Below the pieces are notes generated by a model. The model saw only the letters and a program-made list of their open reading frames with translations. It was not told where the DNA came from and did not search any database. This document shows, piece after piece, positions 1 to 6,550 of a DNA stretch of 12,424 nucleotides. Location: contig DEIL01000301.1 of NCBI GenBank assembly GCA_002352445.1, positions 61,875 to 74,298 on the forward strand, in the 5' to 3' direction. The position numbers and the translations under genes are program-made. This DNA comes from Desulfobulbaceae bacterium UBA2775. Lineage in GTDB: Bacteria; Desulfobacterota; Desulfobulbia; Desulfobulbales; Desulfocapsaceae. Positions within the stretch are counted from its first letter, which is position 1; each line of letters opens with the position of its first letter.

Positions 1-5
1 GTGAC

Positions 6-23
6 CTTTTTACGAGTTTATCA
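6..23 (-). repeat. Fragment of the TTTTTACGAGTTTATCA dispersed repeat
   Basis: CTTTTTACGAGTTTATCA (6-23) is the exact reverse complement of 12084-12101 near the other end of the window. It lies 31 bases before the regulator start and probably marks the edge of an intergenic repeat that extends to the left of the window. Confidence 0.6.
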
Positions 24-53
24 CAAATTGATTAATAGGTATAAAGATGAGAT

Positions 54-1499
54 ATGGCCGATAAAAAGAGAGATGCCCAGAAGTCAAGACTACGCAGTCT
101 TGGTGAAGAATACATCTACGCGCTTATAGACAACCCCTACGAGTGCCCCATAGTAATAGGCCCAGATGGCATAATTATTTTTATAAGTCGGTATAGCGAG
201 AAACTTCTGGGGATCGATGGTGATGACGCCATCGGAAAACATGTGACTGAGGTTGTAGATGGCACTCACCTGCATGAAATCCTCAAAGACGGCAAGGCCA
301 GGATCGGGGATATGCTGCACATTGCCGGGCGTCAACAACTGATCTCCAGGATCCCGCTTAGGGATTTTGAAGGGAACCTGATCGGTGCCGTCGGTAAAGG
401 CATGCTAAATGAAGTTACGAGGCTCTGGTATCTTCAACGCAAGGTGGAACTTCTCGATGGGCAACTGCGATATTATCAAAACCAGGTCAATCAACTCAAG
501 GGTGGGAATATTATCATTGGTGAATCCGCTCCCATTCGGGATGTAAAAGAAAAATGCCTGCTGGCGGCGAAAACGACTTCGACCATTTTGATTACCGGCG
601 AATCGGGCACTGGGAAGGAGATTATTGCCTATTTTATTCATCAGTCGAGTCAGCGGGCTGATCAACCCTTTATCAAAGTTAACTGCGCTTCGATTCCACC
701 GGAACTTTTCGAAAGCGAGCTCTTCGGCTATGAACACGGGGCGTTCACAGGTGCACGATCAAAGGGGAAAATGGGCAAATTCGAAATGGCCCATGGTGGC
801 ACTATTTTACTCGATGAGATCGGCGAATTACCATTATCAATGCAGGCCAAACTCCTGAGGGTCCTTCAGGAGCGAACCGTGGATCGACTTGGCGGGACAA
901 AAACCATACCGGTAGATTTCCGACTCATAGCAGCTACCAACCGTGATCTCAGTGAACTTATCAAAGAGGATAAGTTCAGGATAGACCTTTATTTCCGTAT
1001 CAATGTTTTTAATATCCAGGCACCAAGCCTGAGGCAAATGACAGCGGACATCCCTCTCATTGCGAATTATCTGCTATCGCAGCTTAAATCCGAAATTTCC
1101 TGGGGTCCTTCCGGAATATCTGAAGAGGCTTTGGAACTGATGCAACGCTACTCTTGGCCCGGTAATGTCAGGGAACTGAGAAATGTTATGGAAAAGGCCT
1201 CCATAATAGCCAAGGGAAATATGATCTTACCTGATGATCTTCCTGAGCAGATTCGTCTCTGTAATGATGGAGGTCAAGAGCAGAAGGATTCTTCGCCGGG
1301 GGGCAACCTTAAACATATACTGGAAGAGACGGAAAAGAAGGTGATTGGAGATGTTCTGCGATCTGTTCAGGGTAATAAAACGAAAGCGGCAGACATCTTA
1401 GGGATCCATCGAACATCATTGTACGATAAGCTCAATAAGATGAAAAGTTCGCCAGAGACAGTAACTACGGCTTGCAAGCCGAGAAATATTACCCTTTAA
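54..1499 (+). CDS. Sigma-54-dependent enhancer-binding regulator (PAS-AAA+-Fis HTH)
   Basis: A 481-residue transcription activator of the NtrC family. Residues about 25-120 look like a PAS sensor domain, followed by a short probable coiled coil (about 122-148). The AAA+ core has Walker A GESGTGKE (182-189), the sigma-54 contact loop GAFTGA (229-234), Walker B ILLDEIGEL (251-259) and SWPGNVREL (367-375). The C-terminus is a Fis-type helix-turn-helix (about 427-463, GNKTKAADILGIHRTSLYDK). There is no receiver domain, so the signal is probably a ligand sensed by PAS rather than a phosphorelay; that is inference. The ATG at 54 is used because an ATG at 48 gives only five codons. The intact GAFTGA loop implies a competent activator. 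Its likely target is the -24/-12 promoter at 1849-1864 ahead of the acyl-CoA dehydrogenase operon, with inverted repeats at 1656-1675 and 1740-1763 as candidate binding sites. Family assignment is secure; the effector is unknown. Confidence 0.95.
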   Translation: MADKKRDAQKSRLRSLGEEYIYALIDNPYECPIVIGPDGIIIFISRYSEKLLGIDGDDAIGKHVTEVVDGTHLHEILKDGKARIGDMLHIAGRQQLISRIPLRDFEGNLIGAVGKGMLNEVTRLWYLQRKVELLDGQLRYYQNQVNQLKGGNIIIGESAPIRDVKEKCLLAAKTTSTILITGESGTGKEIIAYFIHQSSQRADQPFIKVNCASIPPELFESELFGYEHGAFTGARSKGKMGKFEMAHGGTILLDEIGELPLSMQAKLLRVLQERTVDRLGGTKTIPVDFRLIAATNRDLSELIKEDKFRIDLYFRINVFNIQAPSLRQMTADIPLIANYLLSQLKSEISWGPSGISEEALELMQRYSWPGNVRELRNVMEKASIIAKGNMILPDDLPEQIRLCNDGGQEQKDSSPGGNLKHILEETEKKVIGDVLRSVQGNKTKAADILGIHRTSLYDKLNKMKSSPETVTTACKPRNITL

Positions 1500-1577
1500 A
1501 TTTGTAAAAGAAGTTTTAAATCATCTTGATAATTCCAACACCCTGCGCGATTTACCACTGCCGATAGTAATCTATAT

Positions 1578-1608
1578 ATCTTGTAATATATATATGATAT
1601 TACAAGAT
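1578..1608. repeat. 12-bp-arm inverted repeat downstream of the regulator gene
   Basis: The arms at 1578-1589 (ATCTTGTAATAT) and 1597-1608 (ATATTACAAGAT) are perfect reverse complements around a 7-base AT-only-but-one spacer. It lies 79 bases after the regulator stop. No T-run follows on either strand, so it is a poor intrinsic terminator. It could be an operator, or a hairpin stabilising the end of the regulator mRNA. The pairing is certain, the role is not. Confidence 0.6.
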
Positions 1609-1655
1609 TAAAATGAGTGTCGACAAGGCTGTTATGACTGCAGGTACGAGCATCT

Positions 1656-1675
1656 CTGTAGGTACATTCCTACAG
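1656..1675. promoter_or_regulatory. Candidate upstream activating site 1 for the sigma-54 regulator
   Basis: A perfect inverted repeat, CTGTAGG-6 bases-CCTACAG, centred at 1665.5, about 200 bases upstream of the -24/-12 promoter, a normal distance for an enhancer-binding protein site. Related half-sites recur nearby: CCTACA at 1688-1693, the inverted pair at 1740-1763, and CCTGTA/TACAGG at 1798-1803 and 1821-1826. Repeats of one half-site in a region between a Fis-type regulator and its probable target are what such a site should look like. Assignment to this regulator is inference. Confidence 0.5.
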
Positions 1676-1739
1676 TGTCCATATTTTCCTACAAATATAA
1701 AAAACCGTTTACATTAAGCCAGTTACCAGATAAATGCCC

Positions 1740-1763
1740 CCTACATCTAAGATAAAATGTAGG
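1740..1763. promoter_or_regulatory. Candidate upstream activating site 2
   Basis: Inverted repeat CCTACAT (1740-1746) and ATGTAGG (1757-1763) with a 10-base spacer, centred about 97 bases before the -24 element. It has the CCTACA/TGTAGG half-site of the perfect palindrome at 1656-1675 but in the opposite order of arms and with wider spacing, so it may be two half-sites rather than one dimer site. Confidence 0.35.
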
Positions 1764-1848
1764 TATATCTATACACTTCTCCTTTGTCACCTAACCACCT
1801 GTAGTCAAATATGTCATGATTACAGGCAGATGATTATTAGTCTCTGTC

Positions 1849-1864
1849 TGGTATCTATATTGCA
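1849..1864 (+). promoter_or_regulatory. Sigma-54 (-24/-12) promoter of the glutaryl/glutaconyl-CoA operon
   Basis: TGGTATCTATATTGCA matches the sigma-54 consensus at the invariant GG (1850-1851) and GC (1862-1863), with the required 10-base interval and the full TTGCA -12 block; the CAC part of the -24 block is only partly kept. The expected start of transcription is near 1875, about 45 bases before the leader ATG at 1920. A sigma-54 activator encoded just upstream and palindromic sites in between support it. Confidence 0.7.
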
Positions 1865-1919
1865 ATGGATTTGTAATCGAGCTAGTGGCGAATTTTTGCA
1901 CTTTTCAAGGAGCTGACAG

Positions 1920-1988
1920 ATGAACGCTAATCAAGACAAAGTTATGACACTGGAGCAGGCAATCGCAATAAATATATCAAGGGGATAA
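1920..1988 (+). pseudogene. 22-codon leader ORF resembling the N-terminus of a CoA-transferase alpha subunit (GctA-like)
   Basis: The strong ribosome site AAGGAG (1908-1913 region) precedes ATG 1920 by a proper spacing. The ORF reads 22 codons, with KVMTLEQAIAINISRG at its end, and its TAA overlaps the ATG of the dehydrogenase (TAATG at 1986-1990). The block KVMTLEQAI is the kind of N-terminus seen in glutaconate CoA-transferase alpha subunits (GctA begins with a similar KVMTL-DAI stretch followed by a glycine/aspartate turn). The most economical reading is that a gctA-like gene once preceded the dehydrogenase and all but its 5' end was deleted, leaving the ribosome site and a translationally coupled leader. 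A bona fide small leader peptide is the alternative. Similarity is judged by eye over about 16 residues. Confidence 0.45.
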
Positions 1989-3148
1989 TGATGCAATTCA
2001 AGTTAACTGACGAACAGCAGATGATGCAGGACATGGCCAGGGATTTTGCCCATAAGGAAATTCTCCCTACCCTCAAAGAAGATGAAACAAACCATACATT
2101 TCGCCCGGAACTGGTCAAAAAGATGGGTGATCTCGGCTTTTTCGGCTGCGCGCTCCCTGAAGAGTACGGCGGAAACGGTTGCGGTTTTTTCGAGTCGGTT
2201 ATTCTGGGTGAACAGTTAGCCAGAGTAAGCGGTTCATGGCGGGTTCCCCTCAATATGCAGAATATCGGTCCCTCAATAACTGTGAACAAGTTCGGTACCA
2301 GAGAGCAGAAAGAGCGCTTTATACCGGCATGGGTAAAAGGTGAGTCTTTTGGCTTTTTCGCCATCACTGAACCAAATTCGGGTTCGGATGTTGCCGGCAT
2401 GGGGACGACGGCCACAGATTGTGGCGACCATTGGGAACTGAATGGTCAGAAGATGTGGATTTCCAACGCCCATGTAGGTGACTGGGGTTTGGTCTATGCC
2501 TTCACCGACAGGAGCAAGAAATACAAAGGAATGACCTGTTTTATCGTTAACCTGAAGGACAATGAAGGCATTTCCACCGCCGCCATTGAAACCAAGCTCG
2601 GTCTCCACTGCTCCCCAACCGGCGAAATTGCTTTTACCCATGCAAGGATTCCAAAAGACTCGGTTCTGGGTGAAGTCGGCCAGGGCTTCAAAATTTGTAT
2701 GTACCAGCTCAATAATACCAGGGTCAGCTGTGCCTCAGGTGCACTTGGTATCGGCGGCGGAGCCATTGCGGCTGCCATCGGATATGCCAACGAGCGCACC
2801 CAGTTCGGTAAGAAGATCGGCAGCTACCAGATGATCCAATCCCAGATTGCAGATATGGTAGCGGAGCATGAAGCGGCCAAGCTGCTTGTTTATCAGGCCG
2901 CCTGGTTGAAGGATCAGGGGATGCCCAACCAGTACCAGACCTCAATGGCCAAATTGTTTTCCTCGGAGGCCGCTGTCCATGCCGCTGGCGAGACAATGAA
3001 AATTTTTGGCAGTTATGGTTTTTCCACCGAATTTCCGGCGGAACGTTTCTTGCGCGACGCACAATCGCTACGTGTCGTCGAGGGGACCAGTAATATTCAG
3101 AAAACGATTATTGCCGGGATTGCTCTTGGAGATGCTCCAAACCGTTAA
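1988..3148 (+). CDS. Acyl-CoA dehydrogenase, probably glutaryl-CoA dehydrogenase (non-decarboxylating GcdH type)
   Basis: A complete 386-residue flavin (FAD) acyl-CoA dehydrogenase. Visible are the signature AITEPNSGSD (125-134), the FAD/substrate region LNNTRVSCASGA (241-252), ERTQFGKKIG (269-278) and the catalytic-base segment RVVEGTSNIQK with Glu365. Residues 84-90 (WRVPLNM) and 210-213 (PTGE) resemble glutaryl-CoA dehydrogenases; by memory Arg85 falls where the glutaryl carboxylate is bound in the Desulfococcus enzyme. The next gene is gcdA, a glutaconyl-CoA decarboxylase subunit, which makes an enzyme that stops at glutaconyl-CoA the best guess; the electrons would go to an electron-transfer flavoprotein. 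Two start codons are possible, ATG 1988 and ATG 1991; the first overlaps the leader stop (TAATG), with AAGGGG just upstream. Family is certain, substrate is inferred from context. Confidence 0.93.
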   Translation: MMQFKLTDEQQMMQDMARDFAHKEILPTLKEDETNHTFRPELVKKMGDLGFFGCALPEEYGGNGCGFFESVILGEQLARVSGSWRVPLNMQNIGPSITVNKFGTREQKERFIPAWVKGESFGFFAITEPNSGSDVAGMGTTATDCGDHWELNGQKMWISNAHVGDWGLVYAFTDRSKKYKGMTCFIVNLKDNEGISTAAIETKLGLHCSPTGEIAFTHARIPKDSVLGEVGQGFKICMYQLNNTRVSCASGALGIGGGAIAAAIGYANERTQFGKKIGSYQMIQSQIADMVAEHEAAKLLVYQAAWLKDQGMPNQYQTSMAKLFSSEAAVHAAGETMKIFGSYGFSTEFPAERFLRDAQSLRVVEGTSNIQKTIIAGIALGDAPNR

Positions 3149-3166
3149 ACAAACCGGATGATAGTG

Positions 3167-3179
3167 CCTAACCATTAGG
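3167..3179 (+). other. Small intergenic hairpin between the dehydrogenase gene and gcdA
   Basis: CCTAA-CCA-TTAGG is a perfect 5-base-pair palindrome in the 68-base gap, followed by an AT-rich stretch (AATTTATTGTTTT). It is too weak to stop transcription reliably; at most it might modulate or process the operon mRNA. Confidence 0.25.
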
Positions 3180-3216
3180 AATTTATTGTTTTAAGTCGAA
3201 GGAAAAGGAGATCTGT

Positions 3217-4974
3217 ATGTCACGCAACCAAACACCATTACGTCCATATTTTGAGAGCATGCCCGCAATCGGGAGTGTTCTAAGTGATGATGATATCACA
3301 CGCACACTGGAAAATGTTGATTCGGTCAGGGAGCAGGAACGAATTATTGCCAAAGAGGTTGAGCGTGTTGAAAACGCCGGCATTCCCGCCAAAAAAATTC
3401 ATGACCGCGGCGGAATGACCATTTATGAACGTCTTGATTATTTGGTTGACGCCGGTACATGGTGCCCTCTCCATACACTCTACAACCCTCAAGACAATGA
3501 GGAGGGGTGCACCGGGGTGGTCAATGGCATCGGCAAAATATGCGGCAAGTGGGCAGTGATCATTGGCTTTGACAACAAGGTCATGGCCGGTGCATGGATA
3601 TCGGGTCAGTCAGAGAATATTCTCATGGTGACTGATATGGCTAAACGGCTGAACGTCCCCCTGGTCTGGTTGACAAATTGCAGTGGGGTGAAGCTAATGG
3701 AGCAAGAGACTGTCTATGCTGGTCGACGGTCGAGCGGTACTCCTTTTTTTCGTCATGCAGATCTTAATCATCTGGGAGTTCCCATTCTGAATGCGATCTA
3801 TGGAACAAATCCGGCCGGCGGCGGATACCAGGGGATCAGTCCGACCATACTGTTGGCCCACGAAGACGCAAATATTGCTGTTGGCGGTGCCGGTATTGTT
3901 GGTGGGATGAACCCAAAAGGACATTTCGATGTGGAAGCGGCAAAGTCACTGATCGAAGCAACGAAAAATTTCAAAAGCAAAAGTCCAGGTCGGGTCGAAA
4001 CCCATTTTGACAAGACCGCATACTTCCGTGAGGTTCATGATACTGAACAGGGGGTATTGGATGGCATTAAGGGATACATGAAGATGATGCCGGCCTATGA
4101 TCCTACCATGTTTCGGGTAGCTGCACCGGCAGCTCCGAAGTTTCCTGCCGAAGATCTCAATAAGATTCTTCCCGTCAATCAGAAGCGTCAATATGATGTC
4201 AAGCAGATTCTCGCGCGCCTTACAGATAACAGCGAGTTTCTAGAATATCGATCCGACTATGGTCCTGAGGTTTTTACCGGACTTGGCAAGGTCGATGGTT
4301 TCGCCGTAGCCTTCATTGGTAACAATCAGGGGTTTTTCCCTGGGTATCCGAAATACGCCAACGAAACTTATTTTGCTGTTGGTGGTAAACATTACCGTGA
4401 GGGGCTGATCAAACAGGCAGAATTCGTCACTCTCTGTGGGCGTGACAACCTGCCCATCATTTGGCTGCAGGATACATCAGGGATTGATGTCGGTGATCTG
4501 GCCGAAGAGGCAGAATTGCTTTCCCTTGGTCAGTCTCTCGTCTACTCGATCGAGCAGACCGAGTTGTCGATGATGTGTGTTGTTCTACGCAAAGGCTCTG
4601 CTGCCGCTCACTACATCATGTGCGGGCCGCAGGCCAATAACAACAATGCCTTTACCCTTGGTACACCGATAACTGAGATCTATGTCATGCACGGTGAGAC
4701 TGCTGCCACCGCCTCATATGCACGGCGACTCGTTAAGGAAGAAGCCGCTGGCAACAGTCTTGATCCGGTTCTTGAGAAAATGAACCAGATGATCAAGGAT
4801 TATCGGGATAAATCCCGTCCGGCGTTCTGCGCGATGAATGGATTTGTCGATGAAATTGTCGCTTTGCCTGACCTGCGCAAGTACATCCAGGCTTTTGTCG
4901 GAGCTAATTATCAAAACCCAAGATCAATCACTCCTATCCATCAAATGCTCCTTCCCAGAATTATCAAGGGATAG
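3217..4974 (+). CDS. gcdA: Glutaconyl-CoA decarboxylase alpha subunit (carboxyltransferase)
   Basis: A 585-residue protein, almost exactly the length of the Acidaminococcus enzyme (587), with the same landmarks: RSSGTPFFRHADLN-type segment (171-184), YGTNPAGGGYQGISP (195-209), GGAGIVGGMNPKGH (223-236), QDTSGIDVG (418-426) and RKGSAAAHYIMCGPQ (458-472). It has two crotonase-like carboxyltransferase halves (about 45-300 and 320-570). The subunit moves the carboxyl group of glutaconyl-CoA to biotin, leaving crotonyl-CoA; in the full complex a membrane beta subunit then releases CO2 and pumps sodium. The biotin carrier and membrane subunits are not in this window, so they must lie elsewhere. AAAAGGAG sits 6-7 bases before ATG 3217. 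The gene follows the dehydrogenase by 68 bases, on the same strand, and is likely in the same sigma-54 operon. Other acyl-CoA carboxyltransferases share the fold, but the motif match favours GcdA. Confidence 0.93.
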   Translation: MSRNQTPLRPYFESMPAIGSVLSDDDITRTLENVDSVREQERIIAKEVERVENAGIPAKKIHDRGGMTIYERLDYLVDAGTWCPLHTLYNPQDNEEGCTGVVNGIGKICGKWAVIIGFDNKVMAGAWISGQSENILMVTDMAKRLNVPLVWLTNCSGVKLMEQETVYAGRRSSGTPFFRHADLNHLGVPILNAIYGTNPAGGGYQGISPTILLAHEDANIAVGGAGIVGGMNPKGHFDVEAAKSLIEATKNFKSKSPGRVETHFDKTAYFREVHDTEQGVLDGIKGYMKMMPAYDPTMFRVAAPAAPKFPAEDLNKILPVNQKRQYDVKQILARLTDNSEFLEYRSDYGPEVFTGLGKVDGFAVAFIGNNQGFFPGYPKYANETYFAVGGKHYREGLIKQAEFVTLCGRDNLPIIWLQDTSGIDVGDLAEEAELLSLGQSLVYSIEQTELSMMCVVLRKGSAAAHYIMCGPQANNNNAFTLGTPITEIYVMHGETAATASYARRLVKEEAAGNSLDPVLEKMNQMIKDYRDKSRPAFCAMNGFVDEIVALPDLRKYIQAFVGANYQNPRSITPIHQMLLPRIIKG

Positions 4975-4992
4975 TGGGTTAACCAAAGCAGA

Positions 4993-5023
4993 AGGTATTG
5001 TTTTTCATGTCCAAACAATACCT
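4993..5023 (+). promoter_or_regulatory. Perfect 11-bp hairpin between gcdA and the thioesterase gene
   Basis: AGGTATTGTTT (4993-5003) pairs fully with AAACAATACCT (5013-5023) around a 9-base loop, 18 bases after the gcdA stop. No T-run follows directly; a TTTTTA comes 12 bases later. It may protect or process the mRNA 3' end of gcdA, or act as a partial terminator lowering expression of the thioesterase. No other use is visible. Confidence 0.55.
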
Positions 5024-5086
5024 GACAGGCGAGGTTTTTATAACTGTAAATGAACAATTCAATGATACTTGGAGGACAAGGAGATT

Positions 5087-5542
5087 ATGGAAAAGGCCAT
5101 TCAAGACCAGTATGCTGATGAATTCGCCCATTGTTATGGTTGCGGAAGTCTCAATGATGATGGTCTGCACATAAAGAGCTATATGGATGGCGATGAGACT
5201 GTCTGTCGTTTTACTCCTGCTCATAAGTATTCCGGAGGGTTTCCGGGCTTTCTCTATGGTGGCATGATAGCTTCTCTGATGGACTGTCATGGGGCGGCGA
5301 CAGCCTGGGCAGCCAAGGCCCGAACGCAGCAGTTACCTCTGGCCAGGTTTGTGACCGCATCGCTGAAGATCGATTTTCGTGCTCCGACACCGACTAACAT
5401 AGAGGTCGAGGTTCGGGGAAAGGTAACCGAGATCAAAGGGAGGAAAGTTGCCATGGACCTGACCCTATCAGCCGGTGGCAAGCTGTGTGCTGAAGGATCT
5501 GCGGTCATGGTTCAAATCCCTAGCAATAAGCAGGAAGGATAA
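5087..5542 (+). CDS. PaaI-like hotdog-fold acyl-CoA thioesterase
   Basis: A 151-residue single-domain hotdog protein. Near the N-terminus is CYGCGSLNDDGLHIKS (16-31), the opening typical of PaaI-family thioesterases, followed by the YGG (57-59) and the acidic residue Asp66 in LMDCHGAATA, which belong to the helix that carries the active site. The C-terminal beta strands (KIDFRAPTPTNIEVEVRGKV) complete the fold. It probably hydrolyses an acyl-CoA of this pathway, releasing CoA when intermediates build up; the substrate is not readable from sequence. The start is placed at ATG 5087, behind GGAGG (5071-5075) and AAGGAG (5078-5083); an upstream in-frame TTG at 5069 would place the ribosome sites inside the coding region and is unlikely. 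The next reading frame begins 1 base after its stop, so these two genes were co-translated. Confidence 0.88.
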   Translation: MEKAIQDQYADEFAHCYGCGSLNDDGLHIKSYMDGDETVCRFTPAHKYSGGFPGFLYGGMIASLMDCHGAATAWAAKARTQQLPLARFVTASLKIDFRAPTPTNIEVEVRGKVTEIKGRKVAMDLTLSAGGKLCAEGSAVMVQIPSNKQEG

Positions 5543-5543
5543 A

Positions 5544-5678
5544 ATGGAAGCAAGCCGTGAAATATATTGGAATATAGGGCATGGTTGGACAACGCTTTTG
5601 CCAATGTATCTTCTGACTTTAGTGCCTTACTCCAGAACTTCTGTCATAAAAAACAAGAAATCCAGGAAGGTTGTTTAA
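5544..5678 (+). pseudogene. Truncated membrane Fe-S oxidoreductase (HdrD/nitrate-reductase-gamma type), 5' end only
   Basis: ATG 5544 has a good ribosome site (AGGAAGGA) and follows the thioesterase stop by one base. The first 26 codons give MEASREIYWNIGHG and LLPMYLLTL, which resemble the start of the large Fe-S oxidoreductases with an N-terminal membrane domain that accept electrons from electron-transfer flavoprotein in Desulfobacterota. At 5619 (TTAG) the reading frame runs into the repeat element and ends 20 codons later at 5678. The rest of the gene is not found on the other side of the element, where an IS remnant follows. The family call rests on a short stretch recognised by eye, so it is moderate; that the native protein is cut here is well supported. 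Confidence 0.6.
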
Positions 5679-5748
5679 AATTATATTGTTGAATATACTT
5701 CCATGGCACTTATCCAAGCATTCTAAAATTCCGATTTATTCGGGTTAG
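5619..5748 (-). mobile_element. Structured ~126-base repeat element, copy 1
   Basis: On the - strand this reads from CTAACCCGAATAAATCGG to GGAGTAAGGCACTAA and is nearly identical to 8852-8982 and clearly related to 12281-12424. Its ends lie at TTAG (5619-5622) and TTAG (5745-5748), consistent with a 4-base target duplication. Inside are a terminal hairpin (CCGA/TCGG), an outer pair AGTGCC/GGCACT (5621-5626 and 5705-5710) and a central stem TATATT/AATATA (5682-5697). It carries no gene. It truncates the Fe-S oxidoreductase gene on its left and abuts the transposase remnant on its right, so it may be the end of that insertion sequence or a separate small element beside it. Confidence 0.8.
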
Positions 5749-5782
5749 ATATAATGATTAACACCTAATTCTACTTTGGGAC

Positions 5783-6250
5783 TCATTCTAATTGCCGTAA
5801 CACACCGGAATATTCTTGTTTTTTACGGGCATAATCTATCGATGCTTGTCGTTTTTCATGTCGTATAACCAGTTGCCTCAAGATTTCATATTCGGTTACA
5901 TCACGACGCGGCAACATTGACTTCAGCAAGGTGGTTATATCAGCACAACTCAACAGGGGTATTTCCAGCTGATGGTGTAAACGTTGCTCTATCATGAACA
6001 ACATGGCCATCATCACCATTGTCATGTGGTGGTACCAGGAAAACTATCTCCGAGCTTGATACTTACCCATCCCGCATTCATTTTTTGCATCCTGAAATGG
6101 ACGTTCAACCCAGTAGCGCTGAGCTTGCATGAAAGCAAGTCTCTTTATGGATGTTCCTACGCATCGAATTTCGATTGACGATTTTGAAGATGGATTTGAC
6201 AGCTCTCCAAAAAAACTCCTCCGCTCTCTTTAATGACCCACAGAAATTCA
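5783..6250 (-). pseudogene. Decayed C-terminal part of an IS701-like DDE transposase
   Basis: Read on the - strand, one frame from about 6229 to the stop at 5783-5785 gives AFMQAQRYWVERPFQDAKNE, then GMGKYQARR, an in-frame TAG (6044-6046) where the family usually has Trp, then SWYHHMTMVMMAMLFM and a basic C-terminus ending VLRQLE. The YWVERxFQDAK block with the catalytic Glu and the downstream WxxHHHMxLVMMAMLF block are typical of IS701/IS4-superfamily transposases. Farther upstream the frame is broken (TAA at 6230-6232; a short piece LWVIKESGGVFL reads in another frame), and the N-terminal half with the first catalytic residues is absent. So it is inactive. The stop codon lies 34 bases from the repeat element at 5748. 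Confidence 0.75.
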
Positions 6251-6550
6251 ATATGGACAAACAGAGAAAATTATTCTTGTGTCAGCTTGTACCCTGTTTA
6301 TAGTTCCAGGAAAAATCAAACAGAGTGTTTACGCTCAAAAATATGACCACGGGTGTTTGCTAGTGTCGTCCATCGGAATGGCCCAACAGAATAAACCGCA
6401 AAGCAGTAATCAACGTTGTTGTATAACTGCAAAGAACAGAAAATTTGTGGTACAATAGAGTGTTTGCCTTTCCGCTTATTTTTCCGTATTATTATACATG
6501 CAGGGAGTTGCTTGGCTCCGTTAATAAGGAAAATCACAAAAGGGGTAGGT
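6251..6550. other. Intergenic stretch with IS debris and no recognised gene
   Basis: About 300 bases between the transposase remnant and the next gene. The left end is probably further decayed IS sequence; no inverted repeat matching the element end GGAGTAAGGCACT was found, so the other IS end is lost or unrecognisable. An overlapping - strand frame (6316-6735) has no family features. No convincing promoter could be picked. Confidence 0.4.

Noticed and set aside
1886..1900. A second -24/-12-like sequence, TGGCGAATTTTTGCA
   Set aside because: The GG-GC interval is 9 bases, one too few for sigma-54, and it would put the start on the leader ribosome site; the promoter at 1849-1864 has the correct interval.
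1734..1916. A 60-codon + strand reading frame
   Set aside because: It lies across the promoter and repeats, is low in complexity, has no ribosome site, and no family features.
5069..5086. Upstream TTG start for the thioesterase
   Set aside because: It would place both purine-rich ribosome sites inside the coding region; ATG 5087 is the better start.
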